Below are positions 47,529-58,014 of a stretch of DNA of 64,000 nt, in pieces. The position numbers were made by a program, and so were the translations under genes. This DNA is from Tragulus kanchil (taxonomy: Eukaryota > Chordata > Mammalia > Artiodactyla > Tragulidae). The notes under the pieces are model-generated. The model saw nothing but the letters and a program-made list of their open reading frames with translations, was not told the DNA's origin and did no database searches. The first letter of the stretch is position 1. Every line of letters begins with the position of its first letter. The DNA is taken from contig JAIOJX010000005.1 of the NCBI GenBank assembly GCA_022376925.1, positions 13,854,501-13,918,500 of the forward strand, given 5' to 3'.

Positions 47529-48640
47529 GGACACCTTAAACATTTTCAAAACTCTGTCCCACACCTTCCCATCCCTGTGAATAACACATCCATTTCCTTG
47601 CTTGCTCAAGCCAGAAACCTGGGAACTATCACACCTCCATACCCTTCACCCCATTAGAAACCTGGGCAGCTGACCTTGAGGGCTCACACACCTTGAACGC
47701 ATTTCCTTCTGACGTGGCTGCCGCGCTTCCGGTCCAAACCATCACCACTTCCTCTCTGGTCAGTCACAGGCTTTCCCTCACCATTCCCTGTTTTCTTTCC
47801 AGGTACTTACAACAAAACCGAACCTCCCTCCCTATCGTGCCCAAGGTTTCTCATCGCCTGTGGCTTGCCAACTCTAATGTCATCTCTCGGTCGCTTCCCT
47901 CAGTCTTCAGTCACTCAGTTCACCTTCAAGTTCTTGGAAAGTGCGAAGCAGTCCTCACCTCCAGACCACTCCCCGTGCCTAGCCTCACTTGAATGTTGTC
48001 TCCTAAGCGTACAAGCTCCTTGAGGACAAGGCTTTCTATACTTGGCATCAATTTAAAAAATCATGTCAGAGAGCACAAAAGTGTTATAAAAAGAGCAAAG
48101 CAGGGTAAGAAGCCTGAGGTCCTATTTTAGACAGAAAACACAAGGACAACCTCTTGCAGGTGACCTCTGCATACCCATCCAGGTCACTTTCCTGTTGAAA
48201 CGTGTTCAAGAGCTCATGCTGACATTCCTATTTATGATGATTGTGCAGCCTTGTTTTAAATCATCTAGAATGAAAACCCTGTTGTCCTCCTGGAAAATTT
48301 CTGACCCTTCTCTCTATTCTCTAGTCTCTCTGTTGAGAATTTTAATCATGTTATCTGTCGTATCACTTCTGGTCTTGAAAATGAGGTCCCCCCCACTCCA
48401 CTCCACTCTTTACACATATGCTAGATCAATCTCCTTCAATTACAGTCTCAATCAATTTACTTTCTTACTGCAAAATCTCTTGTTCCTTGACTCAAGTCCA
48501 GACTGTCTATGACAGTCCACAGTCCCATGTCTACTGACCTTTCCAACTGCATCTCACATCTTCCTTGTCCCAGGCACCTGGCTGCTGCTTGTTCCCTGGA
48601 CATAAGCTGTGTGCCCCAGAATCCAGGTTTTTTGACTCGT
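47529..48640. repeat. Pyrimidine-rich stretch, probably old L2-like relics
   Basis: Phrases such as 'caagctccttgaggacaagg' at 48010 resemble the L2 3' end (agctccttgaggacaggga). The rest is too diverged to assign. Confidence 0.4.
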
Positions 48641-48900
48641 TGGCCTTTACTCTTCCCACCCACCCTGCTGCAGACGACCCCAAACCTCAAGTCCACTTTC
48701 AAAACCCAGCTTCTCCATGAAAAATTTCCAGATCTTCCCAATGAGAAGCAATCACTTTCATCTTCACCTCCCTAAAGCACGTTTTTACTTTTATGATACA
48801 TTTCATAACATTCTGTCTTATGCTGTAATTACTGGTATACTCTTTCCAGCTCCCTCACAGCTCATAAGATTCTGGAGAACAGAGCCTGTATCACCTGCCA
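48641..48900 (+). repeat. L2-like 3' end
   Basis: 'aaaacccagcttctccatga', tccagatcttcccaatgag and 'ctggagaacagagcctgtat' resemble the L2 3' region. It is interrupted by the start of duplication 17. Confidence 0.5.
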
Positions 48901-48904
48901 CCTT

Positions 48905-49075
48905 GCTTGTTGGTTCAGTTGCTAAGTCGTGTTCGACTCTTTGTGACCCCATGAACTGCAGCACGCCAGGCTTCCCCGTCCTTCACTATCTCCTGGCGTT
49001 TGTTCAAACTCAAGTCTATTGAGTCAGTGATGCCATCTGATGATCTCATCCTCTGTCACCCTCTTCTCTTCTCAA
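48905..49075. mobile_element. BovB/Bov-A-derived segment, duplicate at 50011-50181
   Basis: 'tcagttgctaagtcgtgttc', gactctttgtgaccccatga, 'agcacgccaggcttccccgt' and 'ttgagtcagtgatgccatct' belong to the BovB-related family typical of ruminants. Confidence 0.8.
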
Positions 49076-49093
49076 TTATTATTTTGTTTCCCT

Positions 49094-49236
49094 AAGTTTG
49101 GTCCTTGGACCAGCAGCACTGGTTATCACCTAGGAGTTTCTTAGAAACCCAGAATCTTGGGCTCCACCCCTAGCCCCAGAAGGGCAGAACCTGCATTTTA
49201 ACAAGACGCCCACATGATTCCTATGCACTTGATCAA
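49094..49236. mobile_element. MER5A-type hAT relic, duplicate at 50200-50342
   Basis: 'agtttggtccttggaccagc', cttgggctccacccctagc and 'cattttaacaagacgcccac' match MER5A. Confidence 0.75.
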
Positions 49237-49308
49237 ACTCACAAGGGTCACTCATTTCATATTTGATTGGCTGAACTGCCTAGAGAAAACATGATCAAAA
49301 ACAGAACA

Positions 49309-49638
49309 GGGCTTCCCCTGGTGGTCCAGTGGGTAAGGACACTGCCTTGCAGTGCAAGGGGCGCTGGTTCGATCCCTGGCCTGGGAAGTTCCCACGTGCT
49401 GCGGAGCCGCTGGACCGATGTGTCCAATTACCGAGCCAGAGCTCTGGGGTGCATGCGCCTAGAGCTGGTGCTCTGCAGCAACAGATGCCACGCGATGGGA
49501 GGCCCACAGGAGCCAAAGAACAAAGACGGGTGAACAGAGGGAAATGAAAAGACCAATGGAAGTGGCCCGCCCGCTCCCCTCCCTCCCCAACCCGACCCCC
49601 ATAACAAATAAATAAATAAATCTTTAAAAAAAAAAAAA
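49309..49638 (+). mobile_element. Complete tRNA-Glu SINE, with pol III boxes and target duplication
   Basis: It begins gggcttcccctggtggtcc. An A box (tggtccagtgg) and a perfect B box (ggttcgatccc) are visible. The body is followed by a C-rich part (49568-49600), an AAATA run and a long A run. The 12-bp flank AAAAACAGAACA at 49297-49308 recurs at 49639-49650. Long open frames across it are not genes. Confidence 0.92.
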
Positions 49639-50414
49639 AAAAACAGAACAAAACCGACCCAATTCAAAGACAACTGTGAGTGAATAAGGCTTTCATTATA
49701 TAGGACTGTATCAAAGCTCAATCGTCAGTGGAAGGTTAACTTTATCAACCTTCTGAATGGAGACAAATCTCGCCTTGGCCCACAGCTGAGGAGACTTTGT
49801 AGTTTTATAAAGCTTGTCCACTTGCGAGCAGGAAGCCAGCTGAGGATCTGACCATGACTGCCCACACTTACTCTCCTTTAACACTGCGGTTCTGGAAATA
49901 TTTACATCAAAGCTTTCAATGTCTTATGCTGTAATTACTGGTATACTCTTTCCAGCTCCCTCACAGCTCATAAGATTCTGGAGAACAGAGCCTGTATCAC
50001 CTGCCACCTTGCTTGTTGGTTCAGTCGCTAAGTCGTGTTCGACTCTTTGTGACCCCATGAACTGCAGCACGCCAGGCTTCCCCGTCCTTCACTATCTCCT
50101 GGCGTTTGTTCAAACTCAAGTCTATTGAGTCAGTGATGCCATCTGATGATCTCATCCTCTGTCACCCTCTTCTCTTCTCAATTATTATTTTGTTTCCCTA
50201 AGTTTGGTCCTTGGACCAGCAGCACTGGTTATCACCTAGGAGTTTCTTAGAAACCCAGAATCTTGGGCTCCACCCCTAGCCCCAGAAGGGCAGAACCTGC
50301 ATTTTAACAAGACGCCCACATGATTCCTATGCACTTGATCAAACTCACAAGGGTCACTCATTTCATATTTGATTGGCTGAACTGCCTAGAGAAAACATGA
50401 TCAAAAACAGAACA

Positions 50415-50745
50415 GGGCTTCCCCTGGTGGTCCAGTGGGTAAGGACACTGCCTTGCAGTGCAAGGGGCGCTGGTTCGATCCCTGGCCTGGGAAGTTCCCA
50501 CGTGCTGCGGAGCCGCTGGACCGATGTGTCCAATTACCGAGCCAGAGCTCTGGGGTGCATGCGCCTAGAGCTGGTGCTCTGCAGCAACAGATGCCACCGC
50601 GATGGGAGGCCCACAGGAGCCAAAGAACAAAGACGGGTGAACAGAGGGAAATGAAAAGACCAATGGAAGTGGCCCGCCCGCTCCCCTCCCTCCCCAACCC
50701 GACCCCCATAACAAATAAATAAATAAATCTTTAAAAAAAAAAAAA
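50415..50745 (+). mobile_element. Complete tRNA-Glu SINE, duplicate of 49309-49638
   Basis: Same insertion copied by duplication 17, with the same flanks and one extra c in the body. Confidence 0.9.
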
Positions 50746-51026
50746 AAAAACAGAACAAAACCGACCCAATTCAAAGACAACTGTGAGTGAATAAGGCTTT
50801 CATTATATAGGACTGTATCAAAGCTCAATCGTCAGTGGAAGGTTAACTTTATCAACCTTCTGAATGGAGACAAATCTCGCCTTGGCCCACAGCTGAGGAG
50901 ACTTTGTAGTTTTATAAAGCTTGTCCACTTGCGAGCAGGAAGCCAGCTGAGGATCTGACCATGACTGCCCACACTTACTCTCCTTTAACACTGCGGTTCT
51001 GGAAATATTTACATCAAAGCTTTCAA

Positions 51027-51344
51027 GGGTCTCTTGTCACATCCAGCAGACTTACAACACAGGTGTGCCACAGACCTGAGATTTCCCCTCGTTTGCTCGA
51101 GAAACAGCACTAGTTTCTCTGCTCCGTCATACAGCTTTGAATTCCTTCCCATGTGGTAGACAAAGCTCAGGAAGGAAATGCAGACTTGATGGGCCATGTG
51201 CTTACGAGCTCCTGCAAACTAGGTGTTTGTTTCCTTGGGGCTGCGAAGAGGACAGTGGCCAAGGGGACAGGCCTTCTTCCAGGGCAGCATGCTGGCCACC
51301 AGGGGGCATCCACACGGGACTCAGATCCTCCTGACTTAGGGGTC
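51027..51344. other. Unique sequence, nothing identified
   Basis: No repeat or gene recognised. Confidence 0.3.
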
Positions 51345-51535
51345 CTGGGTAGCTCAGCTGGTAAAGAAGCCACCTGAAATGCAGGAGGCTCGATTCCTGG
51401 GTTGCAAAGATCCCCTGGAGAAGGGATAGGCTACCCACTGCTGTATTCTTGCCTGGAAACTCCCACGTACAGAGGGGGCTGGCAGACTACAGTTCATGGG
51501 TTGCAAAGAGTTGGACACGACTGAGCGACTTTCAC
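51345..51535 (+). mobile_element. Bov-tA SINE, plus sense
   Basis: 'gggtagctcagctggtaaag', gaaatgcaggaggctcgatt, ttgcctggaaactcccacgt and 'agagttggacacgactgagc'. Together with the antisense copy at 51888-52090 it forms an inverted pair. Confidence 0.87.
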
Positions 51536-51887
51536 TAAGATTTCAAACAGGAGCATCCTGCAGAGAATTTATTGGGCAACACCTGCCACCCTCTGCTCCC
51601 CCTCCTCAACAGACAGGGAGCAACAACTTTCATGATAGGAATGGTCCCCAACCTCCTTGGCCGTGTAGCACAGGATACATTCAGGAATAAGCTCTCATCT
51701 ATGGCAGGACCAGGGCCCGACACACGGCACAGCCTGCAGGTGGCTCCATCTCCATCATTCAGGTGTGTCTGGCCTTCCAGGCTTCCTTTCTCTCTCAGAA
51801 CCATCCCAACCCCACAGAAAACCTGGAACACCCACCTTCGTCTCCAGACTGCTCTCTCATGATCTCAGAAGCTCACATATGAATGTG
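51536..51887. other. Spacer between inverted Bov-tA elements
   Basis: About 350 bases with open frames on both strands and no recognised element. Confidence 0.3.
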
Positions 51888-52090
51888 AAAGTGTCAGCCA
51901 CTCAGTCGTATCTGCCTCTTTGTGACCCCATGGACTGTTTCCCACCAGGCTCCTCTGCCCATGAGATTCTCCAGGCAAGAATACGGGAGTGGGTTGCCAT
52001 GCCCTCCTCCAGGGGATCTTCCCAACATCGAGAACAGAACTCAGGTCTCCTGCATCGCAGGCAGATTCTTTACCATCTGAGTCACCAATG
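51888..52090 (-). mobile_element. Bov-tA SINE, antisense
   Basis: 'tcagccactcagtcgtatct', gcctctttgtgaccccatgg, 'ttctccaggcaagaatacgg' and 'agattctttaccatctgagt'. Full-length reverse complement. Confidence 0.88.
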
Positions 52091-52819
52091 AGTTAAGCTA
52101 CCCACTTGCCTAAGGGACCTCCGGGGAGCAGACATATGAGATGTGAGGCCGGGGCGGCCTGGGGCAAACAGGATCGCCTCGGAGGAGCATCAGCAGGATG
52201 TGAGGAGGTCAGTCTGAAGCCACCTCGCTGCTGGAGCGGTTAACTCACCGACAGAGGAGAGGCCCAGGGGGCCCGCCTTCCCCCTGCGCCTGAGCCGCTG
52301 GCCTCGCCCCACCCTTCTTTCTCCTCGTCAAGGCCCTCTCATCTCCGTGCAGACCCCAGGGTAAGTCTAATTCCAGGACGGGAGGCCCGAGGCAGGCAGG
52401 CGTGAGCAGGTGGTAGAACACACAGGGCCCCTCCCCCTGGCCTCACCGCTGGTGTTCTCGCCCTCAATACCAGCTCCTCGGCAGTGCTGCCTCCCAGTTT
52501 GATAGGAAAGGTTTTACCCCAGCGTTTTCATACACAGGCCCCACTTCCTGAGAAAACACGTGTGTGCACGGGACCTGTGTGCATGTCCTCAATGACTCCC
52601 GCGGAAGACACTGGGGTCTCGATGCTGTGGAGCCCTGGCATCTGTGATGGTTCCAGAACTGGCCGACAGCCGGCTGCGACAAACGAAACACCTTCCATCT
52701 CCCCCGCCCTCAACTTGATGGAAAGTTCATGGAGTTTCAATTAAAAGGGAAGGAGTGGCTTTGTTTACTATTCTCTCTCAGTTAACCTGTACGCCATGGA
52801 CACTCATTTTCAAATACTA
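52091..52819. other. Unique, locally CpG-rich sequence
   Basis: From 52140 to 52410 CpGs are denser than elsewhere in the window, though no promoter elements or exons are evident. The 'cgtgcagaccccagggtaag' at 52346-52365 mimics splice sites but encloses only 8 bases. Confidence 0.35.
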
Positions 52820-52839
52820 AGGTTTTTTTGGTCTTGTTT

Positions 52840-53158
52840 GGTTTTTTTGTTTTTTTAAATTTTTGGAGGGGGCGGTGGGTTGGGGATGGAGGGGTGGGTG
52901 GGCCACTTCTATTGGTCTTTCATTTTATCCATTTTCATCCATCTTTGTTCTTTGTTCTGTGTGGCCTCCCATCGCGGTGGCCTCTGTTGTCGCAGAGCAC
53001 TGGCTCTGGGCGCATGCGCTCCAGAGCTCCGGCTCGGTAATTGGACACATCGGTCCAGCAGCTCCGCAGCACACGGGATCTTCCCAGGCCAGGGATCGAA
53101 CCGGCGCCCCTCGCACTGCAAGGCAGTGTCCTTACCCACTGGACCACCAGCGAAGCCC
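52840..53158 (-). mobile_element. tRNA-Glu SINE with G-rich tail (minus sense), first copy
   Basis: Its head is at 53158 and a B box (ggttcgatccc in minus sense) is visible. The tail includes a G-rich run on the plus strand, 52866-52902. cttgttt at 52833-52839 and 53159-53165 are probable target repeats. Confidence 0.87.
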
Positions 53159-53901
53159 CTTGTTTCGTTTTTTTTTTTAAGCATTTCCAAGTTCTAAACA
53201 TTTACATGGTGCTTTGTCTCAAGACTGAAACAGCTTCAGAACACAAGCCTTTCTTTTCTCCCAACGGGTCAGCAGGCAAAGAGCAAAGAGCACAGTCTAC
53301 GGCTCAGTGTGCCACCTGCTTTCTCGAAAGTCTGCCCACAGGTTTTTCGGACAGCAAGAAGAGCAGTCAGAGCCTGCCTCCTGGAAGCCAGAGCCAGAGG
53401 CAGGAGCAACAAGAGAATATGAATTAAAACAATGACGGAAAAGTGGCTCAGACCCCCGCCCCCACCTACAGAACAAACAACAAGCAGCATCGCTTTCTAG
53501 GAATCTGTCAGTGGCTCTGACCACGTGTCCTTCTTACTCGTAGGTTTCCTGTGACCAAATACTGCCTAGCAACGAGGTGGTTAAGAGGCCCCGGGGACTC
53601 ACCGTTGAAAGAGAAGGCTTTGTAAGCAACCTGTCTGTTAGGTATCTGTTCTTTTCAGCACCAACCCATTTCCAAAGTTCAGCCAATGGCTAGAGAATCC
53701 CCTCTGGCAACAAAGCTTATCACAAGTATGCATTTTTCAGTCCCAACCTTGAGAAGATGTCTTAAATACCCAGCAACATTTTATCTTCATTAAACAGTGA
53801 ACGCCCTTTCAAACAAAATCCGACAGGACAGAGATTACTGCTCATGTTAATGGAAAGTGATTCAGTTCGCCAACCCATGCTTGAAAAGGTTTTTGGTCTT
53901 G

Positions 53902-54220
53902 TTTGGTTTTTGTTTTTAAATTTTTGGAGGAGGGCGGTGGGTTGGGGATGGAGGGGTGGGTGGGCCACTTCTATTGGTCTTTCATTTTATCCATTTTCAT
54001 CCATCTTTGTTCTTTGTTCTGTGTGGCCTCCCATCGCGGTGGCCTCTGTTGTCGCAGAGCACTGGCTCTGGGCGCATGCGCTCCAGAGCTCCGGCTCGGT
54101 AATTGGACACATCGGTCCAGCAGCTCCGCAGCACACGGGATCTTCCCAGGCCAGGGATCGAACCGGCGCCCCTCGCACTGCAAGGCAGTGTCCTTACCCA
54201 CTGGACCACCAGCGAAGCCC
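53902..54220 (-). mobile_element. tRNA-Glu SINE, duplicate of 52840-53158
   Basis: Copied by duplication 18, including the G-rich tail, with small homopolymer differences. Confidence 0.86.
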
Positions 54221-55240
54221 CTTGTTTCGTTTTTTTTTTTAAGCATTTCCAAGTTCTAAACATTTACATGGTGCTTTGTCTCAAGACTGAAACAGCTTCA
54301 GAACACAAGCCTTTCTTTTCTCCCAACGGGTCAGCAGGCAAAGAGCAAAGAGCACAGTCTACGGCTCAGTGTGCCACCTGCTTTCTCGAAAGTCTGCCCA
54401 CAGGTTTTTCGGACAGCAAGAAGAGCAGTCAGAGCCTGCCTCCTGGAAGCCAGAGCCAGAGGCAGGAGCAACAAGAGAATATGAATTAAAACAATGACGG
54501 AAAAGTGGCTCAGACCCCCGCCCCCACCTACAGAACAAACAACAAGCAGCATCGCTTTCTAGGAATCTGTCAGTGGCTCTGACCACGTGTCCTTCTTACT
54601 CGTAGGTTTCCTGTGACCAAATACTGCCTAGCAACGAGGTGGTTAAGAGGCCCCGGGGACTCACCGTTGAAAGAGAAGGCTTTGTAAGCAACCTGTCTGT
54701 TAGGTATCTGTTCTTTTCAGCACCAACCCATTTCCAAAGTTCAGCCAATGGCTAGAGAATCCCCTCTGGCAACAAAGCTTATCACAAGTATGCATTTTTC
54801 AGTCCCAACCTTGAGAAGATGTCTTAAATACCCAGCAACATTTTATCTTCATTAAACAGTGAACGCCCTTTCAAACAAAATCCGACAGGACAGAGATTAC
54901 TGCTCATGTTAATGGAAAGTGATCAAAAGCCCACAATACTTTAGTTACCTGACTCGGAAGCCTGTTCCCACTTGAGTTTCTCTGCAAAGTACATCAAAAG
55001 AATGTAGATATCACTGGAGACTCGACATGTTTACAATCTTCTAGTAGCGAGTAAGAAACTACACTTGAAACTCTAAAAAATGGGAAACAAAGCTGACTTC
55101 CTCCTTCTCCCTAAAACACAACACATCACAGTCTATAAGTAGTTCAACCTTTCTGTGTAAATGTGCACCTCCCCATCCCAAATTCTAGGCTTCCGATCAT
55201 CTTGCTATTTCAAAGGAATATTACTTAAGAATCAACCTAG

Positions 55241-55765
55241 GGCTTCTCTGGCCTGCTAATGCAGGAGACATGGGTTTCATCCTTGATCCGGGAGGAACCC
55301 ACATGCCGCAGAGCCACTAAGCCCACGTGCCATCTCACTGCAACTAGAGAGGAACCCCTGCTCTCTGCAAATAGAGAAAAATCCAAGCAGAAAAGAAGAC
55401 CCAGTGCAGGGCTGCCCTGGCAGCTCAGTGGTAAAGAGTTCGTCTGTCAATGCAGGAGACACGAGTTTGATCCCTGGCCCAGGAAGATCCCACATGCCGT
55501 GAGGCAACGAAGCCCGTGAGCCACAACTATGGAGCCAGTGCTCTAGAGCCTCAGAGCCACGACTGCTGAGCCCATGTGCTGCAACTACCGAAGCCCATGA
55601 GCCCTAGAGCCCGAGTTCCACAACAAGAGAAGTCCTTACAACAAGAAGCCCGCTCACCTCAACTAGAGAGGAGTCCCCACTCCCTGCAACTAGAGAAGAG
55701 CCTGCGGCAGCAGTGAAAACCCAGAATAGCCGAAAGCAAGTACATAAATAAAATTTAAAAATACA
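55241..55765 (+). mobile_element. Two adjacent CHR-type tRNA-Glu SINEs (first copy)
   Basis: The first, from 'gggcttctctggcctgctaa' to about 55408, lacks part of its head. The second, from gggctgccctggcagctcag at 55409, is long with repeated modules (aactagagaggagtcccc; ccactccctgcaactagag) and ends in an ataaataaaattt tail. Both are of the older cetartiodactyl type. Confidence 0.8.
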
Positions 55766-55899
55766 TAGACCTTTGTCTCTGCTATGAGGGTATACTTATA
55801 TATATAAAAAAAGAAGATCCAGTGCAGCCAAAAATAAAATAATTTGTTTAAAAAGGAAAAGAATCAACCTATCAAACTGTGGCGATTGTATGAGTTGGT

Positions 55900-56004
55900 A
55901 AATTGATAGTCACTCCGTGTGTCCAACTCTTTGCAACCCGTGAACAACCCATGGGATCCTCCAGGCAAGAACACTGGAATGGGTAGCCCTTTCCTTCTCC
56001 AGGG
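55900..56004 (-). mobile_element. Bov-tA body cut by the junction
   Basis: Reverse-sense Bov-A text 'gtccaactctttgcaacccg' to cttctccaggg. The complete counterpart is at 57043-57225. Confidence 0.8.
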
Positions 56005-56383
56005 AACCCCCTTTCAAACAAAATCCGACAGGACAGAGATTACTGCTCATGTTAATGGAAAGTGATCAAAAGCCCACAATACTTTAGTTACCTGACTCGG
56101 AAGCCTGTTCCCACTTGAGTTTCTCTGCAAAGTACATCAAAAGAATGTAGATATCACTGGAGACTCGACATGTTTACAATCTTCTAGTAGCGAGTAAGAA
56201 ACTACACTTGAAACTCTAAAAAATGGGAAACAAAGCTGACTTCCTCCTTCTCCCTAAAACACAACACATCACAGTCTATAAGTAGTTCAACCTTTCTGTG
56301 TAAATGTGCACCTCCCCATCCCAAATTCTAGGCTTCCGATCATCTTGCTATTTCAAAGGAATATTACTTAAGAATCAACCTAG

Positions 56384-56908
56384 GGCTTCTCTGGCCTGCT
56401 AATGCAGGAGACATGGGTTTCATCCTTGATCCGGGAGGAACCCACATGCCGCAGAGCCACTAAGCCCACGTGCCATCTCACTGCAACTAGAGAGGAACCC
56501 CTGCTCTCTGCAAATAGAGAAAAGTCCAAGCAGAAAAGAAGACCCAGTGCAGGGCTGCCCTGGCAGCTCAGTGGTAAAGAGTTCGTCTGTCAATGCAGGA
56601 GACACGAGTTTGATCCCTGGCCCAGGAAGATCCCACATGCCGTGAGGCAACGAAGCCCGTGAGCCACAACTATGGAGCCAGTGCTCTAGAGCCTCAGAGC
56701 CACGACTGCTGAGCCCATGTGCTGCAACTACCGAAGCCCATGAGCCCTAGAGCCCGAGTTCCACAACAAGAGAAGTCCTTACAACAAGAAGCCCGCTCAC
56801 CTCAACTAGAGAGGAGTCCCCACTCCCTGCAACTAGAGAAGAGCCTGCGGCAGCAGTGAAAACCCAGAATAGCCGAAAGCAAGTACATAAATAAAATTTA
56901 AAAATACA
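56384..56908 (+). mobile_element. Two adjacent CHR-type SINEs, duplicate
   Basis: Copy of 55241-55765 by duplication 19, with one substitution near 56523. Confidence 0.8.
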
Positions 56909-57042
56909 TAGACCTTTGTCTCTGCTATGAGGGTATACTTATATATATAAAAAAAGAAGATCCAGTGCAGCCAAAAATAAAATAATTTGTTTAAAAAGGA
57001 AAAGAATCAACCTATCAAACTGTGGCGATTGTATGAGTTGGT

Positions 57043-57345
57043 AAATTGATAGTCACTCCGTGTGTCCAACTCTTTGCAACCCGTGAACAACCCATGGGAT
57101 CCTCCAGGCAAGAACACTGGAATGGGTAGCCCTTTCCTTCTCCAGGGGATGTTCCCAGCCCAGCATGTGAACCCAGGTCTCTCTCATTGTAGGGGATTCG
57201 TTACCATCTGAGCCACCAGGGAAGCCCAAGAATACTGGAGTGGGTAGCCTATCCCTTCTCTGGGGAATTTTCCCAACCAGAGATTGAACCAGGGCCTCCT
57301 GCATTCCAGAGGGATTCGCCACCAGCTGAACTACCAAGGAAGCCC
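57043..57345 (-). mobile_element. Bov-tA SINE followed by a second partial unit
   Basis: After a full antisense element ending ccaccagggaagccc at about 57227, the sequence restarts inside the body (aagaatactggagtgggtag) and runs to a second head (actaccaaggaagccc). This is one and a half Bov-tA units in the same orientation, formed by nested insertion or tandem dimerisation. Confidence 0.85.
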
Positions 57346-58014
57346 AAAGGCTTGGTAAGGAGGCTTGAAATGAGGAGCAAGACCAGGCATCTCCCACGTC
57401 AAGTAGGGCCCTACTCCTTACTCAGTTTGAAGAATGGGCAAAGAGAGCCCCAGTCCAGGGGTCAGCCTAGCAAGGGCAGCCTCAGGAAGGTCGAGGGCAT
57501 TCAAGAAAGAGGCAGGGCAACCTGAAGACCTCTCTCTCTACCACACTTCCTGCATCTCTGGCTGGAGATGCCTGTTTCCAAGACCCACATGGAAAGCAGA
57601 GAATAAAGGCAAGTAATTAGGCATTTTCTTTTCCCCGTGAGCATCTCTCTAGCCTGTACTCAAGGAAAAGAGACTGGGGCTGATGAAGTCCTGAGTCCCA
57701 GGAACCCAGCACCCATCCTGGTTCTTGGGAGCTGATTTTAAGCCATGTGCAGCTCAGCTACCTTGCTTCTCTCATTAGCCTGTCCTCTGCCACTGGAGAC
57801 AGGCGTCTAGGAAATGCGACATGACTCATCCCAGAAAGCAAAAGGGGACTGCAACCTGTTCCTCCTCTCCCCCATCAAACAGCCTTCTTTCTCCTTTCCC
57901 ACAAATCAAAACTGGCACTCTCTTGTCAGAACAAAAAGACAGAGAAGTGGTGTGCAGTGGCCTGGTGAAGGACCTCCGACGAACTGGCAGCTTACAACAA
58001 TTTGACTGACCCGC
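57346..58014. other. Unique sequence, nothing identified
   Basis: No repeat or exon recognised. Confidence 0.35.

Larger units (their letters stand above)
48815..51026. repeat. Direct tandem duplication 17 (1106 bp)
   Basis: Bases from 48815 recur from 49921 with offset 1106. Differences are tiny (t/c at 48920/50026, one added c near 49490/50597). The junction reads aaagctttcaatgtcttatg; the second copy continues aaagctttcaagggtc. The block carries a BovB piece, a MER5A relic and a complete SINE. Confidence 0.96.
52820..54925. repeat. Direct tandem duplication 18 (about 1.06 kb)
   Basis: Bases from 52820 recur from 53884 with offset 1062-1064. The start differs only in T homopolymers (gtttttttggtc against gtttttggtc; ggtttttttgttttttta against ggtttttgttttta). 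The first copy ends 'ggaaagtgattcagttcgcc' and the second 'ggaaagtgatcaaaagccca'. Confidence 0.95.
54861..57150. repeat. Direct tandem duplication 19 (1143 bp)
   Basis: Bases from 54861 recur from about 56004 with offset 1143. The first copy breaks inside a Bov-tA ('cttctccagggaaccccctt'), where the second reads cttctccaggggatgttccc. With duplication 18 the segment around ctttcaaacaaaatccgaca appears three times (53805, 54867, 56010). Confidence 0.95.

Noticed and set aside
49309..49400. Possible tRNA gene because of intact A and B boxes
   Set aside because: The boxes belong to a tRNA-derived SINE head. No cloverleaf with acceptor stem is present.
49267..49651. Open frames of 88-118 codons on both strands
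   Set aside because: They translate a tRNA-Glu SINE and its poly-A/T tail.
52828..53427. Cluster of 60-128-codon frames on both strands, repeated at about 53890-54489
   Set aside because: All overlap one SINE and its flank. The repetition is due to duplication 18, not selection.
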